From PUPG01 sp964463915 (GTDB lineage: Bacteria; Bacteroidota; Bacteroidia; Bacteroidales; UBA7960): a stretch of DNA of 64,000 bases. Where the stretch lies: NCBI GenBank assembly GCA_964463915.1, contig CAYXEH010000003.1:57495-121494 (forward strand), read 5' to 3'. Position numbers and translations under genes: made by a program. This document shows positions 9,601 to 17,120 of this stretch, one piece after another (position 1 is the stretch's first letter; each line of letters opens with the position of its first letter). The notes under the pieces were generated by a model. The model worked only from the letters and a program-made list of their open reading frames with translations, made no database searches and was not told the DNA's origin.

Positions 9601-10789
9601 TAATCTCATTTTTCACCAGGTCAGCACCGGCAAAATGTCCGATAAGTTTTCTTCCGCTTCCGGTGGTCCCCATTCCTTTGACAGTGACAGACACACCACG
9701 ATCCTCACAAACCTGGTCTATTCCTTTCAGGACACGTTTAAATGCATCCACAGGCTTACCCCTGGTCCGGGCGTAAATCCCCAGCCGTACATTTCCGCCC
9801 TCATCCATCAGCACCGCTTTTGTACTGGTGGAACCGATATCTACCCCGGCAAACACATCCAGGTTTTCTCCCTTTTGCAGTTGATAAATATCAATTTCAT
9901 TGCCCCATTGATCTTCATAATGTTCGTGGTCTATAGCCCTGGTTTTGCTGAACTTCAGCACAGACTCGTATGCCTCTTGCCCGGTTCCATTGCTTTTACC
10001 ATTAATTTCCAGGGACTTGCTGTATTGGCTCCCCACACAATCCAACAGGGCATCAGCCAGGTAAAAAACCGGATTTTCCGGCAGAATCAGCTCATGATGG
10101 TTGAGCAAAGCGGAGAAATAATGAAGAAAAACCTTATTGTTCGCCAATCCTCCGATGAATAACACATTGCCTTTTACAGGGACGCCTTTGAAAAGAGTAG
10201 AAAATGCCGCATGAGCCAATCCTTTGGATAACCCGTTCCAGAGTTCAGGAATCTGATAACCTTCCTGTTGCCGGTGAACCAGGTCGCTCTTGGCAAACAC
10301 TGAACAACGGGAGGCAATGGTCGGGGCATTGCCATGCATGGGAATCTCCCCTGCTGACTTGTAATCCAACCCCAGGCGCTCCATTTGTTGATCCAGGAAT
10401 GCACCCGTGCCCGCGGCACAAAGGGAATTGGTTTCAAAGCGCTGCAGTTTCCCATCGGTGATCTCTGCAAGTGAAAGGCCGGAGGAACCGATATCAACTA
10501 CATAATTGACGGGTTTACCGGAAAAAGATTGATGTTTCCGTAAAATGGCCGAAACAGGCGATATAACAGGAAGCTGAAATACAGAAGCAAGTAAGGAGGC
10601 ATATTTCCCTGATACAACGGTTTGAGTTTGTTCCAGGTCGATGTCCTCTGTTTTAAGCAGGCTGGACAGCGCTTGAAGGGGTTCCCCGGAATGTTCCGTG
10701 AAATGACGCCGAATTTCCTTCCCTTTGCGATGCACCAGTTTCAGGGATAATGTCCCGGCATCAATCCCTAATGCTTCTGTCATTGCCAT
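6656..10789 (-). CDS. Giant tandem acyl-CoA dehydratase activase / dehydratase-like protein (1377 aa)
   Basis: Two BadF/BadG/BcrA/BcrD-type ATPase domains (about residues 1-280 and 314-570) joined to regions resembling DUF2229 and the COG3580/3581 dehydratase-like family. Domain 1 has GIDAGTLSLK, CAAGTGAF and ASRCSVF. Domain 2 has GVDIGSTSTK, IGGQDAKYI, CAAGTGSF and SHRCTVF. The two Cys per domain match those that bridge a [4Fe-4S] cluster between activator subunits of 2-hydroxyglutaryl-CoA dehydratase. Cys-rich motifs follow: CALCRNHC (about 595), CCYPMKK (about 706), NFNCGPDSF (about 925), GNACVRGSEC (about 1040), PCTDGPCRFG (about 1080) and APFGCMPG (about 1325). The family is widespread in anaerobes, but its reaction is unknown. 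No separate dehydratase subunits are adjacent. Confidence 0.85.
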   Translation of the reverse strand: MAMTEALGIDAGTLSLKLVHRKGKEIRRHFTEHSGEPLQALSSLLKTEDIDLEQTQTVVSGKYASLLASVFQLPVISPVSAILRKHQSFSGKPVNYVVDIGSSGLSLAEITDGKLQRFETNSLCAAGTGAFLDQQMERLGLDYKSAGEIPMHGNAPTIASRCSVFAKSDLVHRQQEGYQIPELWNGLSKGLAHAAFSTLFKGVPVKGNVLFIGGLANNKVFLHYFSALLNHHELILPENPVFYLADALLDCVGSQYSKSLEINGKSNGTGQEAYESVLKFSKTRAIDHEHYEDQWGNEIDIYQLQKGENLDVFAGVDIGSTSTKAVLMDEGGNVRLGIYARTRGKPVDAFKRVLKGIDQVCEDRGVSVTVKGMGTTGSGRKLIGHFAGADLVKNEITAHLKGAIKEFPDVKTIFEIGGQDAKYIRVENGWMKDANMNYVCAAGTGSFLEEQANNLGIPLDDIPARCRHESPPVASHRCTVFMEQDANQLLTKGLRKGQVMASVLYAVCKNYLHRVVQHRPVEEPVLFLGATAKNKGLVEAFENVLHKKILTSSFSHLMGAIGMAEMVREASPDPTTFHGMHIKDLSVSMHEEVCALCRNHCRITSMVAGNGEKMASWGYQCGRETSDKPGGQTGQLNALRLLDEMVQKELPVHKPMAVLRYPRALHFYTYNPFWQHFFQTLGIALRPAEMPSGATGQHADSHTITDCCYPMKKAVAEASACMEGNREAVFLPYHIQDIPNPRTANSFFCPLSQAFPAVMASTLGIREKDTSGLIMPVVDFSRDRNYNSRQLYNCLKIHYPVSQRKVQQAWDSAMEAFAIYREKLKREARLLSGAQNGSRKPRFVVMGRSYNLLDEQLNMGLLRAIARYGYEVIPMDLLPVERADLPEGYEDMYWSYGQRIVVAAEYVRKQQGLYPIFLTNFNCGPDSFLLGVFEEKMQGKPSLILELDEHGGDGGYITRLEAFFDRANAHCSAKRQDEVNREPERSSSRIVRSLSGYTVYIPPMHPIATRLMSAGLRAYGIKSVPLRREDATTFSLGNACVRGSECMPAASTIGSFLHQIKQDKKTGKINGDAALFMPCTDGPCRFGQYVRLHDRILKDQQFEATIISPNSDDHYSDIKGPVRMHLFRSLMVSDVLTKLGCRLRPYEKERGSTDALIGQYTDQLELAFENRGDVTCLLKQLNEELPAYNTKSMHKPLVGVVGEIYVRNSPFANASLVRRIEEAGGEAWVAPIMEWLHYTSGFGNNGGFLGRVQNKAANAFISYMEKRYLDIFGELLTDRREPPVAKVKKSGAVYLPDNIEGESILTVGRAIAFIRQGAQLVVNVAPFGCMPGSISASVLKQVSNFYGTPVMTVFYDGETDFSEILQAYIGGSGKVKT

Positions 10790-10867
10790 ATCTATTCGTT
10801 TTTATACGATGGGGAATGCGGCTCCAAAATTAACAAAAGCACGGCAACCAGTGGCAGAGCAGGATGA

Positions 10868-11284
10868 TTATTTCATCCGGTCCCTGGGTTTCAGCTGGCA
10901 GGCACAGGCGCCGGTAAGTCTTTCATTGATGTCTTCCCTGACCGGAAGCCCGTCCCTTTCCCACTCAACAAATCCCCCGGCCATGTGGGCAACCTGGGTA
11001 AAGCCTTTATCCTGCAGGAAACGGACGGCTTCCTTGCTTTTTAAGCCGGTGGAATCAGCCAGGATCAATACTCTGTCAGCAGGGAGTTTATGGTACTCCT
11101 CACTCAGTAACCGATGGGGCATCAGGAAGATATCCGGTATATCCGGAATTTTAAAGTCAGTAAAATTCTTACCACGCAGATCCACAATCAAGCCCCCCTG
11201 GCTGACCAGTTCAAGGCATTCTCTCGGGCTTACAGTCCGTACATCATCGCGGAGGGTTCCGTATTTATCCAATGGTTTATCCAT
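10868..11284 (-). CDS. Rhodanese-like domain protein lacking the catalytic cysteine
   Basis: 138-aa single rhodanese fold: IVDLRGKNFTDF, the beta strand VLILAD, the loop DSTGLKS, and GFTQVAHMAGGFVEWERDG. In active rhodaneses the loop is CxxGxRS and its first Cys carries the persulfide. Here that position is Asp, so sulfurtransfer by this site is not expected. A CxC near the C-terminus (ACACQLKP) could bind metal or act in redox (inference). ATG 11284 is chosen because the longer frame to 11362 overlaps the TonB receptor. It starts 10 bases after the receptor stop, so the two are probably co-transcribed. Confidence 0.8.
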   Translation of the reverse strand: MDKPLDKYGTLRDDVRTVSPRECLELVSQGGLIVDLRGKNFTDFKIPDIPDIFLMPHRLLSEEYHKLPADRVLILADSTGLKSKEAVRFLQDKGFTQVAHMAGGFVEWERDGLPVREDINERLTGACACQLKPRDRMK

Positions 11285-11294
11285 ATTGTTTATT

Positions 11295-13370
11295 TTACTG
11301 TGCAAAGGTATCAAATACCACCCCCAATCGCAACCACCTGCCGGGCTGGGGTACATTGGCATGGTCCACGTAATGGGTATTCAGCAAATTGGAAACCTCT
11401 GCATAAACCTCGAATTGGGAGAAATTATAAGTCGTTCTGGCATCCAGCATCCAAAAAGAAGGAAATTTTCTCCAGTTGCGATATTCTCCATCCTCATAAG
11501 GAAGAAACCCCCCTGCCCTCTCTTTCCATGACGCATGCCAGGTAAAGAAAAGATTACGGCCTGCGCGATGGTGCAACCCTGCCTTAAAATCATGCGTCAG
11601 GTGGTCAAGTGCATAATTTGAGACCATCTCTCCACTTTGTTTCCCTGCGTGGGTGTACGCATACTCCAGTGTCAGGTATTGCCGGGACGTAGTTTGATTC
11701 CCATTGTCCAATCCGTCTGAAAATACAGATAACGGAACCTGCAGACCACCCTCGAACCCATAGAGGTTTACCCGGGTGTGGTTTGAACTGTACCAAAGTT
11801 CATCGCCCGGGTATCTCACCCAGTCGATCATATTCCTTCCCCATCGCCTGAACAGGACTAGTTCTGCATCAATATTGCCCCAACGGCTATGCATGCCGGT
11901 TTCTGCAAAAACAGCTTCTTCCGGAAGCAGATCCGGGTTGCCTTGGTTTACAGGGCCTTCATAAAACAGGTCAGTAAAAGTGGGTAACCTAAGGGTCCTG
12001 CTTACTGACGCAAACCAACGGTGACGTGGGTGTAGCTGCCATCCCGCATCCAAACCGGGAAAAACACTTACTTTCTGATCCAGATCGGTATTCGCGTATG
12101 CCAGCATGCCGGCAGAAAGGGAAAAATCGCCCAGATAAACATTGTGTTCGGCCATTATGCTAATCCCGGTCCGGTGATGATGATGGGTAAAAGACGTATT
12201 CTCCTGCCCTGTTACCCCAATGGGTTCATCCATGGGTTCCCCCAGCACATTGCTGAAAATCTGTTCATAGCGCAGGTCAACTGCCATCGCAGTTTTACCC
12301 ATGTCGCTCAGATATAAATGGTGGATGTTGACGCCACCTGCATCAGAAAGATGAAAGTTATGGCCATTATACCATTCGGGTGCCTCATGCCTGAAGAGCT
12401 CAAACCGGTCATGATGGCGTCGCCAGTATGCCTGTACTTTCACCGACGGATAAACTTCCGGGGTTAGCTGCATGGAGGCATATTTGGTTCTTGTGGCCTC
12501 AAATTGCTCCGGAAAAACCGGGGAATAAAAACTGTTGGCCCCAAAAGATTTCCTGTTGTACCCCCCCTGAATATCCAGCCGGGCACCTCCCACATCTGCC
12601 TGCGTGCGATAAAAGAAATTCCTTTTCTGAAAATCGGTGTTGGATACATACCCGTCGCTTCGCAGGCCCGAGAAGGCGAAGTGGTGGCTGAGTCTTCTTC
12701 CTTTGATTCCGGCAGTCAGGGATCCTCCTGCCAACCCGTGGCCTCCACCCGAAAGAGAAAGCCGTACCCCATGATGATCCGGTTTTCTTGTAATGATATT
12801 GATAGCCCCGTTAAAGGCATTGGGGCCAAACACCCGGGCTCCGGATCCGTGAAGTACCTCAATGCGTTCGATACTCTCCAGGTCAACCGGAATATTCAGA
12901 TGATGATGACCTGTTTGCGGGTCACTGATATTAATCCCGTTCAGAAGAATTAATGTCTGGTCAAAGGTCCCCCCCCTGATGCTTATATCGGCCTGTATGC
13001 CAAAGCTGCCCCTTTTTCTGATGTCCACTCCACGAACACTTTCAAGGAGGCTGGCAAGATCCGATGCAGGTGACCGCTCAATCTCAGAACGTGAAATCAC
13101 CTGTACCGAACGCATAAGCTCAGAGGAAACAGCGGGAACGTGTTGTGCACTTATCACCACTTCATCCAGCTCATGTTCAGCCTGCACCTCAATGACCCTG
13201 ATGGAATCAGGATGTACCTGTGCCAGTGCCGGAACAGTCAGAATGGAACAACCCACATACAGCACCCCGATACGGATCTGTTTACCCAGGCTGTTGAAAG
13301 CCGCATATGATTTGCGGGCCCAACGCCTGAAGGTAAATGCGTGGCTGCTGTGCTGAAGTTGTTTTTCCAT
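11295..13370 (-). CDS. TonB-dependent outer-membrane receptor (BtuB/CirA-like)
   Basis: 691-aa receptor. An N-terminal arginine-rich stretch (FRRWARKSY) and hydrophobic segment end in ALA, consistent with a signal peptide near residue 50. The plug domain carries ADISIRGGTFDQTLILLNG and IERIEVLHGSGARVFGPNA, followed by a 22-strand-type barrel ending in phenylalanine-rich strands. The N-terminal region resembles a Bacteroidota receptor group often linked to cofactor or metal uptake, but no ligand can be assigned. Only 37 bases separate it from the upstream nucleotidyltransferase, so there is no room for a cobalamin riboswitch. Confidence 0.88.
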   Translation of the reverse strand: MEKQLQHSSHAFTFRRWARKSYAAFNSLGKQIRIGVLYVGCSILTVPALAQVHPDSIRVIEVQAEHELDEVVISAQHVPAVSSELMRSVQVISRSEIERSPASDLASLLESVRGVDIRKRGSFGIQADISIRGGTFDQTLILLNGINISDPQTGHHHLNIPVDLESIERIEVLHGSGARVFGPNAFNGAINIITRKPDHHGVRLSLSGGGHGLAGGSLTAGIKGRRLSHHFAFSGLRSDGYVSNTDFQKRNFFYRTQADVGGARLDIQGGYNRKSFGANSFYSPVFPEQFEATRTKYASMQLTPEVYPSVKVQAYWRRHHDRFELFRHEAPEWYNGHNFHLSDAGGVNIHHLYLSDMGKTAMAVDLRYEQIFSNVLGEPMDEPIGVTGQENTSFTHHHHRTGISIMAEHNVYLGDFSLSAGMLAYANTDLDQKVSVFPGLDAGWQLHPRHRWFASVSRTLRLPTFTDLFYEGPVNQGNPDLLPEEAVFAETGMHSRWGNIDAELVLFRRWGRNMIDWVRYPGDELWYSSNHTRVNLYGFEGGLQVPLSVFSDGLDNGNQTTSRQYLTLEYAYTHAGKQSGEMVSNYALDHLTHDFKAGLHHRAGRNLFFTWHASWKERAGGFLPYEDGEYRNWRKFPSFWMLDARTTYNFSQFEVYAEVSNLLNTHYVDHANVPQPGRWLRLGVVFDTFAQ

Positions 13371-13407
13371 TGATTGTCTGTATAGTTAATAAAATAAATA
13401 AAAAAGT

Positions 13408-14307
13408 CTACCATAACCTGGAAGGGTAAACCCCCCGGGCGATCATTTCGCGGACAGCGTGTACCGCTTTTTCCCTGTCTTGTTTATAAGTGACACCGAA
13501 CCATCGCGACTGGCTGCGAAGCACATGAACTTCTGCCTTGTTTTCACGGATCAGTTCATCTACTACCATTGGAATAAAAAACTCTCCATTTTCTGTGTCG
13601 ATCCGGGTGGCCAGAAAATCCTTCATTTTTTCCTCGAGGTGGGCAAATATATCCGGACCAAACCCCCAGAAATTCATGGAGACCACCTCATCTGGTGTAA
13701 GTTGTGTCTTTTGTCCATTGCTGAGAATATCGCCACTGGAATCTTTCTCCAGGGCTTTGAACTCTTCTACATTTGCCAACATGTCCCGGGGGCCAACGCG
13801 GCACACGCCGCGTGAAACATGTCCATGATCCGAGAGGGTATTCTCCAGGCGGTAACCCACCATAGAATACGTTCCCTTTTCACCAGGTTTTTGAGATAAC
13901 AGTTGATCTGCCATCAGAGAAATGGCCCCGCGGCCATAAAAATCATCGGCATTGATCACGGCAAAATTTTCCCCGATAAGGTCTCTCGCCACCCAGATGG
14001 CATGACCGGTACCCCATGGCTTTTCCCGGTTGTTGGGGCAATGATAACCACCAGGGAGATCTGCCAGTTCCTGGAAAGCAATCTCTACCTGTACCTTGCC
14101 TTTAAGTTTATCTGCTATCCGGGTCCGGAAAGCCTCTTCAAAACTTTTCCGGATTACAAACACCACTTTTCCGAAACCTGAACGGATCGCATCATATACT
14201 GAATAGTCCATAATGGTTTCCCCGGAAGGACCAATCCGGTCAAGTTGTTTCATTCCTCCATAACGACTACCCATTCCGGCAGCCAGAACCAAAAGTGCAG
14301 GGGCCAT
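13408..14307 (-). CDS. Nucleotidyltransferase (NDP-sugar pyrophosphorylase-like)
   Basis: 299-aa GT-A-fold nucleotidyltransferase. The N-terminal signature is LVLAAGMGSRYGGMKQLD (residues 5-22), then GPSGETIMDYSVYDA. GTGHAIWVARD and the metal-binding INADDFYG correspond to the nucleotide- and sugar-binding motifs. It probably makes a nucleotide-activated sugar or related metabolite from NTP and a phosphorylated substrate in the cytosol. The specific product cannot be read from sequence. It has its own -7 element (14356-14363) and may run into the TonB receptor and rhodanese genes. Confidence 0.85.
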   Translation of the reverse strand: MAPALLVLAAGMGSRYGGMKQLDRIGPSGETIMDYSVYDAIRSGFGKVVFVIRKSFEEAFRTRIADKLKGKVQVEIAFQELADLPGGYHCPNNREKPWGTGHAIWVARDLIGENFAVINADDFYGRGAISLMADQLLSQKPGEKGTYSMVGYRLENTLSDHGHVSRGVCRVGPRDMLANVEEFKALEKDSSGDILSNGQKTQLTPDEVVSMNFWGFGPDIFAHLEEKMKDFLATRIDTENGEFFIPMVVDELIRENKAEVHVLRSQSRWFGVTYKQDREKAVHAVREMIARGVYPSRLW

Positions 14308-14355
14308 TTCTACTTATTTTTTTTCCTGGTTAGCAATAGTGGTTTTTGTGATCGG

Positions 14356-14363
14356 CAAAAATA
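14356..14363 (-). promoter_or_regulatory. -7 element for the nucleotidyltransferase gene
   Basis: The minus strand reads TATTTTTG followed by C, a full match to TAnnTTTG, 49 bases upstream of the start codon. No clear -33 box. Confidence 0.5.
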
Positions 14364-14381
14364 AGCAAAACGGCTGATAAT

Positions 14382-15386
14382 TTATTCAAATAACAGGTTC
14401 TTCAGATTTGCTTCGGGGTCAGTAACTAATTCAATATTCCCCGAATTGGAAGTCAGCAAGGTGGTAAAACCCGGCCCATGCCCGGAGATGTTACTGTTAC
14501 TGTGTGTGATCACCCCAATGGTGATTGCCCCCGTCTGGAATATCCGGCCATAAGAGTGGTCAGCATCGGTTATGGCAATGATATCGCCAAAACGAAGCGC
14601 ATCCAGTCCGTATTGTTCAACCACTTCTTCATCAAAAAGCTGGATGTCATAGTCGCCGGTATATACCTGGTCTGAACCAAGGCCCGACCCCATGATTTTA
14701 GCGGGGGCCGTGAGGGCAACAGGAACACGCAGTTTACCCCCAGGGGTAATACCCATACCTGCCTTGGTAAGTGCTTCAAGCAAGCGGGGACTTAAATTAA
14801 ACGCCTGTACATCACCCGCATTCTGCAATTCCATGCCCGCACCAAGGGCATATACCTGCATCTTGTCACCCGGTGTCATTTTATAAAGCACGTCCGGATC
14901 TTCGAAATCTACCATTACATGTTCAGCACCTCCGTGCTTGCCAATGACATAACCTGTTTCACCTTTTGCATCACCAGTAAGTACCCTTACCTGATTTCCG
15001 ATACACGACAACGCATTGAAAGCACGGCTTTCACCACTTGAACGACTGTTTGTACTGCCCGGATTGTAAAGGGTAACCGCAGGTTCTACGTGATCCCCTG
15101 CCAGATTTACAGCGTTATCGCCGGTACGAAAATCATAGCTGATACTTCCCGTGGCCGGGACCATCCTGACAGATCCATCTGCACCTACCCTGTATGGCGT
15201 ACTCCCTAAGCGGGCTTCTGCAATCCATCCCAGCACCGGCATTTTGACCAGCTGTTCCCTGTTGAACTCCACCGGGGTGAGAGACTGGGCGTCCACCTCA
15301 GCAGGAAGAGATAACAAACAGATAAACATTGCACTTGCAAGTGCAAACAGCAGAGGCTGCCTGCATTTAAAACGGCTTGAATACAT
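14382..15386 (-). CDS. DUF4438 domain-containing protein, exported
   Basis: 334-aa protein with a clear Sec signal (basic start, hydrophobic segment LLFALASAMFICLLSL, cleavage near EVDA). The body matches the DUF4438 pattern as I remember it: RVLTGDAKGETGYVIGKHGG, VMVDFEDPDVLYKMTPGDKM, and the late segments RFGDIIAITDADHSYGR and AITIGVITHS. The family is known mainly from cytosolic proteins of Thermotogae and Firmicutes, and its function is unknown. A periplasmic version is unusual as far as I know. A -7-like TATCTTTC lies at 15434-15441 on the minus strand. Confidence 0.75.
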   Translation of the reverse strand: MYSSRFKCRQPLLFALASAMFICLLSLPAEVDAQSLTPVEFNREQLVKMPVLGWIAEARLGSTPYRVGADGSVRMVPATGSISYDFRTGDNAVNLAGDHVEPAVTLYNPGSTNSRSSGESRAFNALSCIGNQVRVLTGDAKGETGYVIGKHGGAEHVMVDFEDPDVLYKMTPGDKMQVYALGAGMELQNAGDVQAFNLSPRLLEALTKAGMGITPGGKLRVPVALTAPAKIMGSGLGSDQVYTGDYDIQLFDEEVVEQYGLDALRFGDIIAITDADHSYGRIFQTGAITIGVITHSNSNISGHGPGFTTLLTSNSGNIELVTDPEANLKNLLFE

Positions 15387-15488
15387 AATTAAAATGATTT
15401 AATGGTTGATGGTGTTGAAAAAAAATTAGCTGCGAAAGATAGTAAATTCTTTTCACACCAAAACAGAAATGCAGCCGGGGCAAGCTGA

Positions 15489-16946
15489 TCAATGTGCAGC
15501 CGCCTCAATGTCCACCAGGTGCTGATAGTGCTCAAAAAGATCCATTATGGTATTCACATAATTTACTGGCTCTATCCCTGAAGCATAACCATACCTGACT
15601 TCCTTCCTGTTGAAATATTGTGGGCTGGATTTATTAAGCATTTGTTCAGCGACATGTCCGTCCCACACATCCGGGTCGTCTCCGAAAGCTTCAGCAAGGC
15701 GTCTGGCATCCTGTACGTGACCATGCCCTATATTATAGGAAGCAATGACAAACTTCTTTCGTTCGTTTTCATCCTCAATATGTTCCTCCCAGTAGTCCTG
15801 AAGCCATTGTAAAAACCTGATTCCTGCGGCGATATTTTCTTCAGGATCAAGTGGATTATCAGCACCAAATTCAGAAGCCGTAGCCGGCATCAGCTGCATC
15901 AGGCCAACAGCTCCTGCCCAGGAGCGGGCTGAAGAATCGAATTGTGATTCCTGGTAAATCAATGCGGCCAGCAGCCGCCAGTCCCACCCGAGTTCGTCTG
16001 CATACTGCTTAAGAACTTCATCATACGCAGAGATCGTTCCTCCTGTGACCGGGAAAAAGTCACTGGCATAGCGGGTACGGAATGCACGTCGGTTCTCATA
16101 GTATTTGTTGTAAATTACATAGTAATCGGTTTTGTTACGGGCTTCCTCCAGCCATTCATTGACTTTTTCGAGCAACCCGGGAGAAGTATGTCTCATGGCC
16201 CAGGCCGTCTGTTGTGGCATGCTGACGGCTGTTTCCACGTCCAGATCCTGGAAATAAGCAGATTTAATCTTTGCAATATTTTCATCAGCTACTGTGTAAT
16301 CAATTTCTCCTTCTGCCACTTGTTGGATCAACTCTTCCGTTGTCAGTGCCTCATCGGCCTCCACAATGTCAATATCTGCTCCGATCTCCTCAGAAAGATT
16401 GATCAGCCGGTCAAGATATGCCGATTCATGACGCACATGCACTGTTTTACCAGATAGATCAATGGGGTTGCGGATCAATTCACTTTCTATGTTGTGGAGC
16501 ATCATCTGTCGCCAGTTTTCCGGCTTACGCTGAACCAATACCTGCTGGGTCATATTGAATGGTTTTGAAAAAGCCAGCCTTTCCCTGCGGGCGGAGGTTA
16601 CAGTCAGCCCGTAAGCGATCAGATCTCCCTCCCCCCTGTCAAGCATATCCATCATTTCGCCAAAATCACGGGCTATCTCAATACGCACGGGCAGGTCAAT
16701 GTGTTCACCAAAACGCTGAAGCAGTTCATATTCATATCCCATGACCTCTCCCCGGTAAATAAAATAGCTCAGGGGGCTGTAACTTGTAATCGCTACCAGT
16801 TCACCCCTTTCCATGATCCCAGGCAGATCCGGCAATGCGGGGCTGCCTTTGCCGCCATTTCCATTGGATCCACAGGAATACATCAGGATCATTCCGGTTA
16901 AAATCCCGGTCAAAAGGGCAATATGCTTTTTACAAAGATTCATCAT
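15489..16946 (-). CDS. mltF: MltF-like lytic transglycosylase lipoprotein (SBP_bac_3 + SLT)
   Basis: 485-aa lipoprotein (lipobox ending SCGSNG near residue 25). An extracellular solute-binding domain family 3 (about residues 40-270, starting IMERGELVAITSYSPLSYF) is followed by a C-terminal soluble-lytic-transglycosylase domain. The catalytic Glu is in YQESQFDSSARS, followed by GAVGLMQLMPATA and ASYNIGHGHV. It would cleave peptidoglycan glycan strands with formation of 1,6-anhydroMurNAc at the periplasmic face of the outer membrane. E. coli MltF has the same order. Start is 16946, or ATG 16943. Confidence 0.92.
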   Translation of the reverse strand: MMNLCKKHIALLTGILTGMILMYSCGSNGNGGKGSPALPDLPGIMERGELVAITSYSPLSYFIYRGEVMGYEYELLQRFGEHIDLPVRIEIARDFGEMMDMLDRGEGDLIAYGLTVTSARRERLAFSKPFNMTQQVLVQRKPENWRQMMLHNIESELIRNPIDLSGKTVHVRHESAYLDRLINLSEEIGADIDIVEADEALTTEELIQQVAEGEIDYTVADENIAKIKSAYFQDLDVETAVSMPQQTAWAMRHTSPGLLEKVNEWLEEARNKTDYYVIYNKYYENRRAFRTRYASDFFPVTGGTISAYDEVLKQYADELGWDWRLLAALIYQESQFDSSARSWAGAVGLMQLMPATASEFGADNPLDPEENIAAGIRFLQWLQDYWEEHIEDENERKKFVIASYNIGHGHVQDARRLAEAFGDDPDVWDGHVAEQMLNKSSPQYFNRKEVRYGYASGIEPVNYVNTIMDLFEHYQHLVDIEAAAH

Positions 16947-17120
16947 ATAAAATTTTATACCCTAAAACTACGTATCACGTGATGAAAAACCAAATTTTTT
17001 ATACCGTTTATATATATTGCCTTTCTTTTCAGATTCACAAAAAAGACCTGTCATATGAATTTTTGTTATCATTGCATATATAATCATGAATGATCCTATT
17101 GCTCCTTTAATTCTTTTATC

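Noticed and set aside
9152..10162. 336-codon plus-strand ORF
   Set aside because: Lies wholly antisense to the 1377-aa activase gene, whose domains are clear. The antisense frame shows no motif.
10725..11531. 268-codon plus-strand ORF
   Set aside because: Antisense across the rhodanese and receptor ends; composition is not protein-like.
13371..13407. Cobalamin riboswitch upstream of the TonB receptor
   Set aside because: Only 37 bases are available between genes, far too short for a B12 riboswitch.
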